Source: Bacteroidia bacterium
Lineage (GTDB): Bacteria; Bacteroidota; Bacteroidia; CAIKAF01
Direction of reading: 5' to 3'
Length of the DNA: 64,000 nucleotides
Assembly (NCBI GenBank): GCA_016742095.1
Contig: JACVCJ010000012.1
Span: 1-64,000, forward strand
In this document: positions 15,727 to 25,252 of the stretch, one piece after another
Layout of the letters: each line of letters begins with the position of its first letter
Position numbering within the stretch: the stretch's first letter is position 1
The notes under the pieces: generated by a model
What the model was told of the DNA's origin: nothing
The model's input: the letters and a program-made list of their open reading frames with translations, nothing else
Database searches by the model: none
Position numbers and translations under genes: made by a program

Positions 15727-16716
15727 TTACGGTCCGTTTACCTTTTTTAATTCCTGCAGTAATTGCTGTTCGCTGGGGAGATACAGCTGATATTTGCTGG
15801 CGATGATGGACCGGTTGTTCTCCGGCAGGGAGATCTTTACCATGGCGTCGTTCTTATCGGAACACAGCAATACGCCGATGGTCGGATTTTCGGAATCCTG
15901 TATTTCAAAACGATCGAAATAGTTTACGTACATCTGTAATTGACCGAGGTCCTGGTGGGTCAGTTTATGTGTTTTTATTTCGAACAGAACGAAACACCGG
16001 AGCAGGCGGTGGTACAATACCAGGTCCACAAAGAAATCGTCTCCGCCGATGTGCAGTCGTTTCTGCCTTGATACAAAAGAAAACCCGTTGCCCAGTTCCA
16101 GTAAAAAATCCTGCAGATGATGAATAATGGCCTGTTCCAGGTCTTTTTCCATATACAGTTCCTGGGGGTGCAGGCCGAGAAATTCCAGTACCATCGGGTC
16201 TTTGATAATATCCGTAGCATGTTCCGGCGTTGTTTCGCCCCGGGCCAGTGTAAGCAGTTTTTGAGCATCGCTGCTGAGCAGAAGCCGTTCGTAGAGCTGA
16301 CTACCGATCTGTCTTTCCAGCTGGCGGGCCGTCCAGTTGTTTTTACCGGCTTCGAGCATGTAAAATTCCCGTTTATTGTTGTTTTCCAGTGACAGGAACT
16401 GCTTATAATGTGTCCAGCTGAATTGCGTCCGCAGTGCGGACGTAATCGGGAAGGTCCGGTAAAACTGCCTGCAACGTTCCAGCTGCCGCACAGAAAAACC
16501 CCTGCCGAATTCAGGCTGTAAGGCTTCTGAAAGACGGCGTATCAGGTAGCTGCCGTAATCGGCCCGGTCTTTGCCGGACTGCTCTTCTTCGAAAATGCGC
16601 CGGCCGATATGCCAGTACATTTTTACACGGGTATGGTCCACCGCCCGTACGGCTTCGGCGCGGCTTCGCAGGATAAGCGTACGGATATCGGATGTAAAAG
16701 GGTCCTGTTCTTGCAT
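15727..16716 (-). CDS. YhcG/DUF1016-type PD-(D/E)XK nuclease-domain protein, copy 2
   Basis: A 329-residue paralogue of the protein at 10414, alignable end to end with most residues identical by eye. The DUF1016 part (SRAEAVRAVDHTRVKMYWHI, FGRGFSVRQLERCRQFY) precedes the nuclease core DDFFVDLVLYH, FEIKTHK and GQLQMYVNYFD. The frame stays open 126 codons further upstream, but that stretch has no counterpart in copy 1, so the ATG at 16716 was chosen. It is inverted relative to copy 1. Confidence 0.9.
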   Translation of the reverse strand: MQEQDPFTSDIRTLILRSRAEAVRAVDHTRVKMYWHIGRRIFEEEQSGKDRADYGSYLIRRLSEALQPEFGRGFSVRQLERCRQFYRTFPITSALRTQFSWTHYKQFLSLENNNKREFYMLEAGKNNWTARQLERQIGSQLYERLLLSSDAQKLLTLARGETTPEHATDIIKDPMVLEFLGLHPQELYMEKDLEQAIIHHLQDFLLELGNGFSFVSRQKRLHIGGDDFFVDLVLYHRLLRCFVLFEIKTHKLTHQDLGQLQMYVNYFDRFEIQDSENPTIGVLLCSDKNDAMVKISLPENNRSIIASKYQLYLPSEQQLLQELKKVNGP

Positions 16717-17012
16717 GGGAGGTAAACAAGTGCTAAAATAAATCGCAGAAATACATTGTGCAACCTTTACTGATCCCGGTTTTAGTATGAGCAGCAGCTT
16801 TTTAGATCTATGTATGCAAAATTCTGCCCCGCCCGGATAAAATGTTAAGCGAACTGGAAATTTTCCATGTCTGCGGAAAATTATGGATGTGCGGGGACAG
16901 TAGCTGTCATCGTTTTTATGTATAGTATCCTTTTTGTAACCGGTATTCAAAATGTAATTGATTACTAAAGTATAGTAATGTGCCGTATCTTTGTATCGTA
17001 AAAAGCAATACG
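16717..17012. other. Intergenic region between yhcG copy 2 and pirin
   Basis: No gene is seen. It has a short dyad-rich patch (about 16850-16905, including GGAAATTTTCC and GACAGTAGCTGTC) and, at its right end, the pirin promoter and operator. Confidence 0.5.
16961..16993 (+). promoter_or_regulatory. Pirin promoter with ATTACTA-N5-TAGTAAT operator
   Basis: A perfect inverted repeat ATTACTA (16961-16967)/TAGTAAT (16973-16979) sits just before the -7 element TATCTTTG (16986-16993), covering the -33 position. The layout suits a MarR/HxlR-type repressor encoded elsewhere. Confidence 0.6.
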
Positions 17013-17885
17013 ATGATACAACGTAAGATAGACTATGTAAAAGACAGTCCCGCGCACCCCGGATTCCTGGGCGAAGGACACCTGGCCTCGGCACTGATCG
17101 ACGGCAGTAATTTTAAACAGAGCGATCCCTTTATCCTGCTGATGGACGACCGGCTGGACCTGCCCGGCGGTGAACCTGTGGGCGGACCGCATCCCCACGC
17201 AGGTTTTGAAACGGTAACCCTGGTATTACAGGGCGATGATAAGGAATGGAAGACCGGCAGCCTGGAACTGATGACGGCCGGCAGTGGCATTATACATACC
17301 GAAGAGATCAGTGTCCGCACACGGCTGCGCATCCTGCAGCTCTGGCTGGTACTGCCCCCGGAAAAACGCTGGATCCGGCCTTCCTGGCAGCTGCTGCCCT
17401 CCGAAGCTGTGCCCGTACTGGAAAATAAAGACATGAAACTGCGGCTCTACAGCGGGAGCAGTTATGGTCTGGTCTCGCCGCTGCAGAATCATACTCCGTT
17501 CACGCTTGCGGAATTCAGCCTGAACGCCGCCGCAGAAGCAGAACAGGAACTTCCCGCATCTTACAACGGTTTTGTATATGTAACGGAAGGGACCTTATAC
17601 ATCGGTGACCGGGAAATAAAACAGGGACAGACGGCCTGGTTCGACAGACCTGCTACAACGGATGTAACTTCCGTCCGCTTCCGGGCCGGGGAGCAGGGGG
17701 CACATGTTGTGCTGTATGCCGGTGAGCCCCAGAACGCGGCCATAACGGCGCACGGGCCTTTTATCGGCGACAGTCCCGAAGACATCAGCCGCCTGTACCG
17801 CGATTACCGTCAGGGAAAAATGCCGCATCTGAATGATCTGCCACAGGCGCAGAAAACCATATACAAAGCGGAAAAGGCCGCCTGA
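17013..17885 (+). CDS. Pirin-family bicupin protein
   Basis: A 290-residue pirin. The N-terminal cupin carries the metal motif HPHAGFETVTLVL and later IIHTEE, and the C-terminal cupin ends in the pirin-C pattern (HGPFIGDSPEDISRLYRDYRQGKM). Some bacterial pirins act as quercetinases or redox-responsive partners; which applies here is unknown. The ATG at 17013 follows the -7 box by 19 bases; an in-frame GTG at 16980 lies upstream of the transcription start and is rejected. Confidence 0.93.
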   Translation: MIQRKIDYVKDSPAHPGFLGEGHLASALIDGSNFKQSDPFILLMDDRLDLPGGEPVGGPHPHAGFETVTLVLQGDDKEWKTGSLELMTAGSGIIHTEEISVRTRLRILQLWLVLPPEKRWIRPSWQLLPSEAVPVLENKDMKLRLYSGSSYGLVSPLQNHTPFTLAEFSLNAAAEAEQELPASYNGFVYVTEGTLYIGDREIKQGQTAWFDRPATTDVTSVRFRAGEQGAHVVLYAGEPQNAAITAHGPFIGDSPEDISRLYRDYRQGKMPHLNDLPQAQKTIYKAEKAA

Positions 17886-17902
17886 ACGCCCTCCGTACGC
17901 TT

Positions 17903-19600
17903 TTAAAAGGAATAAGGAAAAGCCCTCTCCAGTATAGCCTCTGTATCGATACCGGCCGTACTGAAGGCCCCGAAATTCGAGGACGGGGTATGTTGAATTC
18001 TCGTTTGAATAAAGGCCTCGCTTACAAAAGCCGGTGCATAGGCATGGAGCATGCAGGCCTGTACACACAGCATCAGGCGTTCGGTGAGGAGGCGTGCCGT
18101 CCCTTCCATTTCCTGCGGCTCCTGCCGGAACAGGAACACCAGTTGTTCTATGGCCTTTTGCAGGTCTTCGTTACCGCCGGCCAGGCGCTTCAGTTCCGTA
18201 AGCACTTCTTTTACCAGTTCCGGCTCTTTGCCCATGGCACGCAGTACGTCCAGGCACATTACGTTGCCGGAGCCTTCCCAGATGGAGTTCACGGGCGCTT
18301 CGCGGAACAGTCGGCCCAGGATACCTTCTTCCACATAGCCGTTGCCGCCGAATACTTCCATGGCCTCGCCGGTAAGGGAAACCGCACGTTTGCATACCCA
18401 GTACTTGGCAGCGGGAGTAATAAAACGCTTAAATGCTTTGGACAGCGGGTCTGCGTCTCCTTTTTCAAAGGCTTCGGCCAGGCGCATGGCCGTTACCGCG
18501 GCCGCTTCGCTTTCCAGTGCAAAATCGGTGAGTACGCTGCGCATCAGGGAGTGTTCGTACAGGTGTTTGCCAAAAGCCCGGCGTTTACGTGTATACGCAA
18601 TGCATTGTACGGCCGCCTGCCGTATGATGCCGGCACTGCCCAGCACGCAGCAGAGGCGGGTATAAGTGGCCATTTCAATAATGGTTGGAATACCGCGGCC
18701 TTCTTCGCCGATGAGTATACCCCAGGCGTCCTGGAACTCTACTTCGCTGCTGGAATTGCTCTTATTGCCCACTTTGTCCTTGAGGCGCTGAATGCGCACC
18801 GGGTTCTTTGTTCCGTCGGGTTTCCAGCGGGGTACAAAAAAGCAGGCCAGCGCATCGCTGTCCGTAGTGCGGGCTACCACCAGGTGGGCATCGCACATGG
18901 GGGCCGAAAAGAACCATTTATGTCCGCGCAGCAGGTAGGCCTCTCCGCGGCCGGGTTTATCCACAGGCGTTGCGGAAGTAGTATTGGAACGTACGTCGGA
19001 ACCGCCCTGTTTTTCGGTCATGCCCATGCCGATCCATATCGATTTTTTCTGTTCGATGGGCAGGTCGCGTTCGTCGTATTCGCGGCTCCGTATTTTGGAT
19101 TCGATCTGTTTCCATAGCTCCGGTTCCTTTTTCAGTACGGGAATAGCCGCCTGGGTCATGGTGGCCGGACAAAGGGAACCGTCTTCCACCTGGGCCTGCA
19201 GCATGAAATTTACGGCCGAAAAAGCCCAGCGCCCGTTCTTATCATCTTCGAAAGGACGTGAGATCAGTCCGGCCTTCTTGGTAAACTCCATGAACCAGTG
19301 CCAGGCAGGATGAAATTCCACGGTGTCGATACGGTTTCCGCGGCTGTCGAAGGTACGCAGCACTGGTGTGTACTGGTTGGCCGTATGGGCCATCCGCATT
19401 ACGTCTGCCTTGCCGATCTCTGCACCGATACGGGTCAGTTCCGGCAGTGTCCAGTCCGCGCCGATGCGCTGCAGGTATTCGTTCAGTATCACATCCGTGC
19501 TGAAGAGATTGTAATCCGAAATTTCGGCATATTGATTGTGCACTTCGTGTGTTTCCCAGGCCGCTTGGCCGGTAGACGTATCAGTAGTATCCGCTTGCAT
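17903..19600 (-). CDS. AidB-like acyl-CoA dehydrogenase family flavoprotein
   Basis: A 565-residue protein of the acyl-CoA dehydrogenase fold, with the longer AidB layout: an N-terminal extension (YNLFSTDVILNEYLQRIGADW), a FAD-binding middle domain (GMGMTEKQGGSDVRSNTT, HKWFFSAPMCDAHLVVART) and a C-terminal helical bundle (GEAMEVFGGNGYVEEGILGRLFREAPVNSIWEGSGNVM). AidB of E. coli is linked to protection from alkylating agents, but many homologues may be true dehydrogenases. It is convergent with pirin. Confidence 0.92.
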   Translation of the reverse strand: MQADTTDTSTGQAAWETHEVHNQYAEISDYNLFSTDVILNEYLQRIGADWTLPELTRIGAEIGKADVMRMAHTANQYTPVLRTFDSRGNRIDTVEFHPAWHWFMEFTKKAGLISRPFEDDKNGRWAFSAVNFMLQAQVEDGSLCPATMTQAAIPVLKKEPELWKQIESKIRSREYDERDLPIEQKKSIWIGMGMTEKQGGSDVRSNTTSATPVDKPGRGEAYLLRGHKWFFSAPMCDAHLVVARTTDSDALACFFVPRWKPDGTKNPVRIQRLKDKVGNKSNSSSEVEFQDAWGILIGEEGRGIPTIIEMATYTRLCCVLGSAGIIRQAAVQCIAYTRKRRAFGKHLYEHSLMRSVLTDFALESEAAAVTAMRLAEAFEKGDADPLSKAFKRFITPAAKYWVCKRAVSLTGEAMEVFGGNGYVEEGILGRLFREAPVNSIWEGSGNVMCLDVLRAMGKEPELVKEVLTELKRLAGGNEDLQKAIEQLVFLFRQEPQEMEGTARLLTERLMLCVQACMLHAYAPAFVSEAFIQTRIQHTPSSNFGAFSTAGIDTEAILERAFPYSF

Positions 19601-19710
19601 ATTTCTGTATTATCTGGTTCTGTGGCGGCAATGCCTGTACCAAATATACGCGTTTCGAAAGGATTCGGACGGGACGGATTATTTTTTCCGCGGCCTGAGG
19701 TGTTTGTAAA

Positions 19711-19738
19711 TAAAAAAGCCTCCCGATTGAGAGGCTTT
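19711..19738 (-). terminator. Terminator of tRNA-Lys
   Basis: AAAGCCTC (19715-19722) and GAGGCTTT (19731-19738) form a stem. Read on the minus strand it ends in a T-run, downstream of the tRNA. Confidence 0.8.
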
Positions 19739-19764
19739 CCCGGTTAAAACGGAACTTTATTTAG

Positions 19765-19837
19765 TGATCCCGCTGGGGCTCGAACCCAGGACCCCAACAT
19801 TAAAAGTGTTGTGCTCTACCAACTGAGCTACGGAATC
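19765..19837 (-). tRNA. tRNA-Lys (UUU)
   Basis: A 73-nt cloverleaf on the minus strand. The acceptor arms are GATTCCG/CGGGATC (one G-T pair) and the D-loop is AGCTCAGTTGGTAGAGC. The anticodon loop CTTTTAA has anticodon TTT at 19804-19802, and the T-arm contains GGTTCGAGCC. CCA is not encoded. A full promoter lies upstream. Confidence 0.97.
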
Positions 19838-19876
19838 AGATGTTTTCCGTGGGTCCCGTTTTAACGTTTCGGGGTG

Positions 19877-19907
19877 CAAATATACGGAGCTAAACATCAC
19901 TACCAAA
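19877..19907 (-). promoter_or_regulatory. tRNA-Lys promoter
   Basis: On the minus strand TTTG (19907-19904), 19 bases, then TATATTTG (plus CAAATATA, 19877-19884). Confidence 0.75.
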
Positions 19908-20022
19908 CTTTTTTCAAAAAAAAATCCCAAGCACTTCGTGATCAGTGATTTTAAAATTTTAACGTGTTTTTGGAAACGTTTGTTTCCCTTTTTGCGTTAT
20001 TTGTTACGCATTGAACGTACGC

Positions 20023-21984
20023 ATGAGAAACCAGATATACCTGATCTTTTTACTATCCGGATTATACTCCGCCCCAGCCTTTGCACAGCAGAAATTCGAC
20101 CCCTCGGCCTGTGAGCCCACCACCGATAAAGAAATTCTGAAAGAATATAAAAAAGCTGAAAAACTCAGCGGTAAGGAAAAAATAGCGGCCCTCAACAAAG
20201 TGATGGCGGCAGATAACAACTGCCACGAAGCGCTTTTTGACCTGGCCATGGCCTATATCCAGACCAAAAGCCCGGAAAAGGCCCGCTACTGTTTCGAAGA
20301 GCTGATGAAACTCTGTGAAAACTATTCGCCCTATACCTGGTTTCACCTGGGCAATATTTACATGGCCTCCGAAGAATACGACAAGGCGGCTAAGATGTAT
20401 GAAAAATGCATGGCCTACCAGAGCGAGACCGTGAACCTGGGCGATGAAGATTACAAAGCGGCCAAGGCCGGCCTGGAGCAGGCTAAAAGATCGGTACAGA
20501 TCCTGGGCAATGCCGTTCCTTACGATCCGAAAGCCGTGAGCGGCGTATGTACCGCTATGGACGAATACCTGGGCATTATCTCCCCGGATAACCAGCTGAT
20601 GTATTTCACCCGCAAATACCCCGATTCCAGGAGCGATATCGGTTTCAGGGAGGTGTTCATGGTATCGGAGAACGAGGGCAATTTTATGTTCGATGCCGGT
20701 AAGGCGCTGCCCCTGCCGTTCAATTCGGGCTTTAACGTAGGCGCTGCTGCACTTACGGCCACCAACGACGAAATGTACCTGGTGATCTGCGACGAGAATC
20801 GCCCCGAAAACTGCGATATTTTTCATTCGCGTCGCGAGATCGACGGCTGGTCGCAGCCTCAGCGTTGTCCCACGCCGCTGAACGCGCCGGGTTTCTGGGA
20901 TTCACATCCCACCGTATCTTACGACGGCAGCCAGATGGTATTTGCCTCCAACCGCCCGGGCAGTGCCAAAGATCCCAATACAGGCCGCGAGAGCATGGAC
21001 CTGTTCTATTCGGAAAAGAAAAGCGACGGGACCTGGTCTACGCCGGTAGCCATGGGGCCGGAGATCAATACGTCCAACAACGAAGGGCACCCCTTCCTGC
21101 ATTCGGACAGCCGCACGCTGTATTTTTCGTCCCGCGGGCACAACAGCATCGGCGGGTACGATTTTTACATGAGTAAGCAGAACCCCGACGGCAGCTGGAG
21201 CAAGGCCAAAAACCTGGGCTCGCCCATTAATACCAAAGAAGATGAACGCGGGCTGTTCGTAAGCCTCGACGGGGCCATGGCCTTTTTCTTCGGCAAAGGT
21301 GTGCAGGGCGGCGTAGGCGGACTGGACCAGTACCAGTTCCCGCTGTATGAGGCCGTGCGCCCCGACAAGATCAAAATGGTAAAAGGAGAGGTCCGTAACG
21401 ATGAGTCCGTACCCGAAGTGCCGGCCACCGTGGAGGTAAAGAACCTGCGCACCAATGAGATAAAGACCGTAAGTGTGGATAAGGAAACGGGTAAATACGT
21501 GGCCGTGGTGAATACCGAGGACGATCACCTGATCACGGTAAAACAGCCGGGTGTGGCCTTTGCATCGCAGCTGATCGAGAAAGAAGTGCAGGAGCCCCTG
21601 GTGATGGGTAAGGACCTGGACGTAAAAACGATCGAAGTGGGACAGGCCTACCGCATTAATGATATCAATTTCGCAACAAACAGTTCGGCGCTCAATACCA
21701 AAGCGGCACGCATCATCGAGGAGTTTGCCTCTTTCCTGAAGACAAATCCGCAACTGCGTATAGCCATCCACGGTCATACCGATAACGTGGGCGACGATGC
21801 TGCCAACCAGCAGCTTTCTGCCCAGCGTGCCCGGGCCGTGTACGATTTCCTGGTGTCGAAAGGCATTGCCGCCGAACGTCTTGAACACAAAGGCTTCGGT
21901 GAAACAAAACCGGTGGCCGACAACGCCACTGAAACGGGACGCGCCCGAAACCGCCGCACGGAATTCGTTATCCTGCAGAAGTAA
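20023..21984 (+). CDS. PorE-like TPR / PD40 propeller / OmpA envelope protein
   Basis: A 653-residue exported protein. The signal peptide is about 1-22 (LIFLLSGLYSAPAFAQ). TPR units follow at about 45-160, then WD40-like PD40 blades at about 200-430 (PTVSYDGSQMVFASNRPG, TLYFSSRGHNSIGGYDFYMS). A carboxypeptidase-regulatory-like strand segment spans about 440-520, and an OmpA peptidoglycan-binding domain about 545-650 (HGHTDNVGDDAANQQLSAQRARAVYDFL, NRRTEFV). This order is that of PorE of the type IX secretion system. No lipobox cysteine is seen at the signal cleavage, unlike typical PorE, so the identity is likely but not certain. The start was moved from an in-frame TTG to the ATG at 20023. 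Confidence 0.88.
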   Translation: MRNQIYLIFLLSGLYSAPAFAQQKFDPSACEPTTDKEILKEYKKAEKLSGKEKIAALNKVMAADNNCHEALFDLAMAYIQTKSPEKARYCFEELMKLCENYSPYTWFHLGNIYMASEEYDKAAKMYEKCMAYQSETVNLGDEDYKAAKAGLEQAKRSVQILGNAVPYDPKAVSGVCTAMDEYLGIISPDNQLMYFTRKYPDSRSDIGFREVFMVSENEGNFMFDAGKALPLPFNSGFNVGAAALTATNDEMYLVICDENRPENCDIFHSRREIDGWSQPQRCPTPLNAPGFWDSHPTVSYDGSQMVFASNRPGSAKDPNTGRESMDLFYSEKKSDGTWSTPVAMGPEINTSNNEGHPFLHSDSRTLYFSSRGHNSIGGYDFYMSKQNPDGSWSKAKNLGSPINTKEDERGLFVSLDGAMAFFFGKGVQGGVGGLDQYQFPLYEAVRPDKIKMVKGEVRNDESVPEVPATVEVKNLRTNEIKTVSVDKETGKYVAVVNTEDDHLITVKQPGVAFASQLIEKEVQEPLVMGKDLDVKTIEVGQAYRINDINFATNSSALNTKAARIIEEFASFLKTNPQLRIAIHGHTDNVGDDAANQQLSAQRARAVYDFLVSKGIAAERLEHKGFGETKPVADNATETGRARNRRTEFVILQK

Positions 21985-22037
21985 AGTTTAGCACCTGCTT
22001 TTCGGCAGCTTCAAAAAAAATATGTAGGTTTACACCC

Positions 22038-24167
22038 ATGCGGCAGCGGCTTATATATCTTCTGACGGCAGCAGTATTGCTGTGCTTCGGATGCCAGGGT
22101 AGCAACGAATACCCCCTGGACGCCTCTTCGCTCAATTATCCCAATAACAAGAAAAGCCGTACCGATAAAGTATTCATTTACGAACGGGAAATTCCCGACC
22201 CCTACCGCTGGCTGGAAAACCTGACCCAGGACGAAGTACTCGACTGGGCCAAGGCGCAGAATGAACTCTCGTTCCGTTACCTTTCCCTGCTGAAGGACCG
22301 GGGACGTATTTCCGAAGGCATGAAGCGCTACCTGGCCAGTGAGACCGTGCTCAAAGCCTCGCGCGATGGTAAGTGGTACCTGATCGAACGTTCCGAGGGA
22401 CAGTCCGGCCGGCAGTTCATCTACCTGTATGCCGACGGCGCCAGTAAACCTTCGGTGATCATTGAACCACAGGCGCTTGAGAATTCACAGAACGTGGCCT
22501 TCGGTGTCTCCTGTATCTCGCCCGACGGCAGAATGCTGGCTTTTACCGTACGCAACATCACCAGCGGACAGGAACGCATCTATATACGAGATCTGGAGAC
22601 CGGCCGTTACGTGGACCGGCCTTTTGCCTGTGCACCCAACACCAGCCTGAGCTGGGGACCTTTCGGCGGATTTTATTACAACAAGGCCATGGTCACGGCC
22701 AAAGGCATCAGTGTACCTTTTGCACTCTATTACCACAAAGCGGGCACCAGTCCGGCCAGCGATATCGTGGTACATGCCGATGAATATACGCCCGACATGC
22801 AGCCTTCCGCTTTCCGCACGGCAGACAACCGCTTTTTAGTGGTAACGGAGACTAATGGAGATTTTACACGTATGTTCTACAAACCGCTGACCGAAGAAGA
22901 TGGCAAGCCCATGACCCGCCTGCTGGAGCTGATCGGTTTTTCGGCGTCGATCGTAGATAATTACGCCGACCGTTTCCTCGTGCTGACCAATTTTGATGCT
23001 CCGAACGGCCGCGTCGTGATCGTAAACCCGGCAGAACCGGAGCCCGGCAACTGGATCACTTTTATTCCCGAAGGAAAAGAGATCAGGGACCGCGTGTACT
23101 CCATCGCCGGTAAATTCTATTCTAAATGTAAATCCGACGGCGACCTTGTGGTCTTTGCCTACGACAGCCTCGGCCGCAAGAACTATGAGTTTCGCATGCC
23201 CGGTTTCGGTACGCTCGACGGCCCCAGCGGCCGCCCGACCTATAAGGACGTGCTGTTCACGTACCGCTCGTTCATGCAGCCGTCTACCGTATACAAACTG
23301 TTTCCCGATCAGAACCGCTTTGAACCTTTTCTGTTGGCCCCTGCGGGTCCCGACTCCAGCAATTACGTGGTCGAACGGGTATTTGCGCCGGCCCGCGACG
23401 GAGTACGCATTCCCATTTCCCTGTATTATAAAAAAGGACTTAAGAAGAACGGCGAAAACCCGCTGATGATCTATTCCAACGGTTGCCTGGGCAAAGCCCT
23501 GCGCTCTACATTTGCCGCGCACCGGCTGCCTTTTGTGGATGCGGGCGGTATTTTTGCCGTGGTGCATATCCGGGGTGGTTCCGAATACGGAGATCCCTGG
23601 CACAGTGCGGCCACCGGGCTGCAGAAAAAAGTATCGAGCCAGGACCTGCTGGCCTGTGTCGATTACCTGGTGCTGAACAAATACACCCGCGAAGGCCATA
23701 TTGCGGCGGGTACCGACGAAGGCGGAATGACCGTGCTGATGACCGCCGTGAACGAACGCCCTGAACTGTTCAAAGTGGTGGTGGGTAAGAACGGTATTTA
23801 CGACCTGCTGAATTTTGAACGTTACAACAACGCCACCGTCTGGCGCAAAGAGTTCGGTTCCGTAACGGATTTCGAAGAATTTGAGAACCTGCTGAAACTT
23901 TCGCCCCTGCACAACATACGCGAAGACCGTACCTATCCGGCCCTCTACCTGGAATGCGACCTGACCTACCGTTTTGTATCTGCCGTACATTCCTGCAAAT
24001 TTGCTGCCACGCTCCAGGACAAGATCGGTAAAAAAACACCGGTGCTCATCCGCATAAACCAGGAGGCCACAGGGAACAACAAACTGCAGGAAACCTACGA
24101 GTGGACGGACCGCTGGGCATTTATTATGTATCACCTGGACATGAAACCCAACCGCTACAACCTGTGA
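22038..24167 (+). CDS. Prolyl-oligopeptidase-family (S9A) lipoprotein lacking the catalytic triad
   Basis: A 709-residue protein. A lipoprotein-like signal ([12 protein letters not shown]) precedes an S9A N-terminal segment ([22 protein letters not shown]), a propeller region and an alpha/beta-hydrolase domain ([15 protein letters not shown] is well kept). The nucleophile motif GGSNGG reads GTDEGG, with D560 in place of Ser. The Asp loop DHDDRV reads DLTYRF (641-646), and the AGHG loop reads ATGN (677-680) with no His. The oxyanion Tyr region YGYGG reads YSNGC. It should therefore be enzymatically inactive. Its stop overlaps the GTG start of aroC by four bases, so the two are coupled. Confidence 0.85.
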   Translation: MRQRLIYLLTAAVLLCFGCQGSNEYPLDASSLNYPNNKKSRTDKVFIYEREIPDPYRWLENLTQDEVLDWAKAQNELSFRYLSLLKDRGRISEGMKRYLASETVLKASRDGKWYLIERSEGQSGRQFIYLYADGASKPSVIIEPQALENSQNVAFGVSCISPDGRMLAFTVRNITSGQERIYIRDLETGRYVDRPFACAPNTSLSWGPFGGFYYNKAMVTAKGISVPFALYYHKAGTSPASDIVVHADEYTPDMQPSAFRTADNRFLVVTETNGDFTRMFYKPLTEEDGKPMTRLLELIGFSASIVDNYADRFLVLTNFDAPNGRVVIVNPAEPEPGNWITFIPEGKEIRDRVYSIAGKFYSKCKSDGDLVVFAYDSLGRKNYEFRMPGFGTLDGPSGRPTYKDVLFTYRSFMQPSTVYKLFPDQNRFEPFLLAPAGPDSSNYVVERVFAPARDGVRIPISLYYKKGLKKNGENPLMIYSNGCLGKALRSTFAAHRLPFVDAGGIFAVVHIRGGSEYGDPWHSAATGLQKKVSSQDLLACVDYLVLNKYTREGHIAAGTDEGGMTVLMTAVNERPELFKVVVGKNGIYDLLNFERYNNATVWRKEFGSVTDFEEFENLLKLSPLHNIREDRTYPALYLECDLTYRFVSAVHSCKFAATLQDKIGKKTPVLIRINQEATGNNKLQETYEWTDRWAFIMYHLDMKPNRYNL

Positions 24168-25252
24168 ACAGTTTCGGACATATCATACGGCTAACCAGCT
24201 TCGGGGAATCGCACGGCAAAGCCATCGGTGGCGTACTCGACGGCTTCCCGGCCGGCATCGTGATCGATACGGAATTTGTACAGCAATACCTGGACCGTCG
24301 CAAACCGGGGCAGAGCGAGCTTACCACGGCCCGCAGGGAAGAAGACACGGTGCAGCTCCTTTCCGGAATTTTCGAAAATATGTCTACGGGTAGTCCCATC
24401 GCCTTCCTGATCCCCAATGCCGATCAGCGCAGCGGCGATTACGACGCCCTGAAAGACGTATACCGCCCTTCGCACGCAGACTATACCTACGAAAAAAAAT
24501 ACGGCCTGCGCGACCACCGCGGCGGCGGACGCAGCAGTGCCCGCGAAACGGCTGTGCGTGTGGCCGCGGGAGCCCTGGTGATACACTGGCTCAAACGCCA
24601 GGGCATTCATTTTTATGCCTATGTAAAGCAGGTATATACCATTTCAGTACCCGTGCCTTACGGAGAACTGGAGCTTGAAAACGTATATGCATCGCCTGTG
24701 CGCTGCCCGCATCCCGAAACCGCCCTCCGTATGGAAGAAGCCATTCTGCAGGCCAAAGCCGAAGGCGATTCCCTGGGCGGCATCATCGAACTGGTGATCC
24801 GTAATGTACCCGCCGGACTGGGCAGTCCCGTGTATGCCAAGCTGCATGCTGCACTGGGTGCGGCACTGCTTTCCGTGAACGCGGTGAAAGGTGTGGAGTT
24901 CGGCTCCGGCTTCAGTTCGGTACAATACAAGGGCAGCGAACTGAATGATGCGTTTTACGCAACAGACGAAGGTGCCGTAAAGACCCGAACGAATCATTCC
25001 GGTGGTATACAGGGCGGCATCAGCAACGGCGAAGACATTGTGGTACGTATCGCTTTTAAACCTACGGCCACCATTGCCCGCAAACAGGCTACGGTAGATG
25101 CTGCGGGCAACAATACCGAAATAGAAGCGGCCGGACGGCACGATCCCTGTGTGCTGCCGCGTGCCGTACCCATTATAGAAGCCATGGCCGCACTGGTCAT
25201 CGCCGATCATCTTTTATTGAACAGAACTGCGAAAAACACCTGGAACATATGA
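24164..25252 (+). CDS. aroC: Chorismate synthase
   Basis: A 362-residue enzyme that converts 5-enolpyruvylshikimate-3-phosphate to chorismate with reduced FMN. The family signatures are intact: FGESHG near the start, [41 protein letters not shown] and [14 protein letters not shown]. The start is the GTG at 24164, which begins the conserved [18 protein letters not shown] and overlaps the previous stop (GTGA); no ATG is available nearby. Its own stop overlaps the symporter start (ATGA). Confidence 0.96.
   Translation: MNSFGHIIRLTSFGESHGKAIGGVLDGFPAGIVIDTEFVQQYLDRRKPGQSELTTARREEDTVQLLSGIFENMSTGSPIAFLIPNADQRSGDYDALKDVYRPSHADYTYEKKYGLRDHRGGGRSSARETAVRVAAGALVIHWLKRQGIHFYAYVKQVYTISVPVPYGELELENVYASPVRCPHPETALRMEEAILQAKAEGDSLGGIIELVIRNVPAGLGSPVYAKLHAALGAALLSVNAVKGVEFGSGFSSVQYKGSELNDAFYATDEGAVKTRTNHSGGIQGGISNGEDIVVRIAFKPTATIARKQATVDAAGNNTEIEAAGRHDPCVLPRAVPIIEAMAALVIADHLLLNRTAKNTWNI

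Noticed and set aside
16850-16905. Short palindromes (GGAAATTTTCC, GACAGTAGCTGTC) suggesting a small RNA
   Set aside because: No promoter or terminator frames them, and each is short enough to arise by chance.
16717-17094. 126-codon N-terminal extension of the second YhcG protein
   Set aside because: The paralogue at 10414 starts at the equivalent residue, and the extension overlaps the pirin promoter and start on the other strand.
19765-20022. Possible integration site at tRNA-Lys
   Set aside because: No integrase, no direct repeat of the tRNA 3' end and ordinary genes on both sides.
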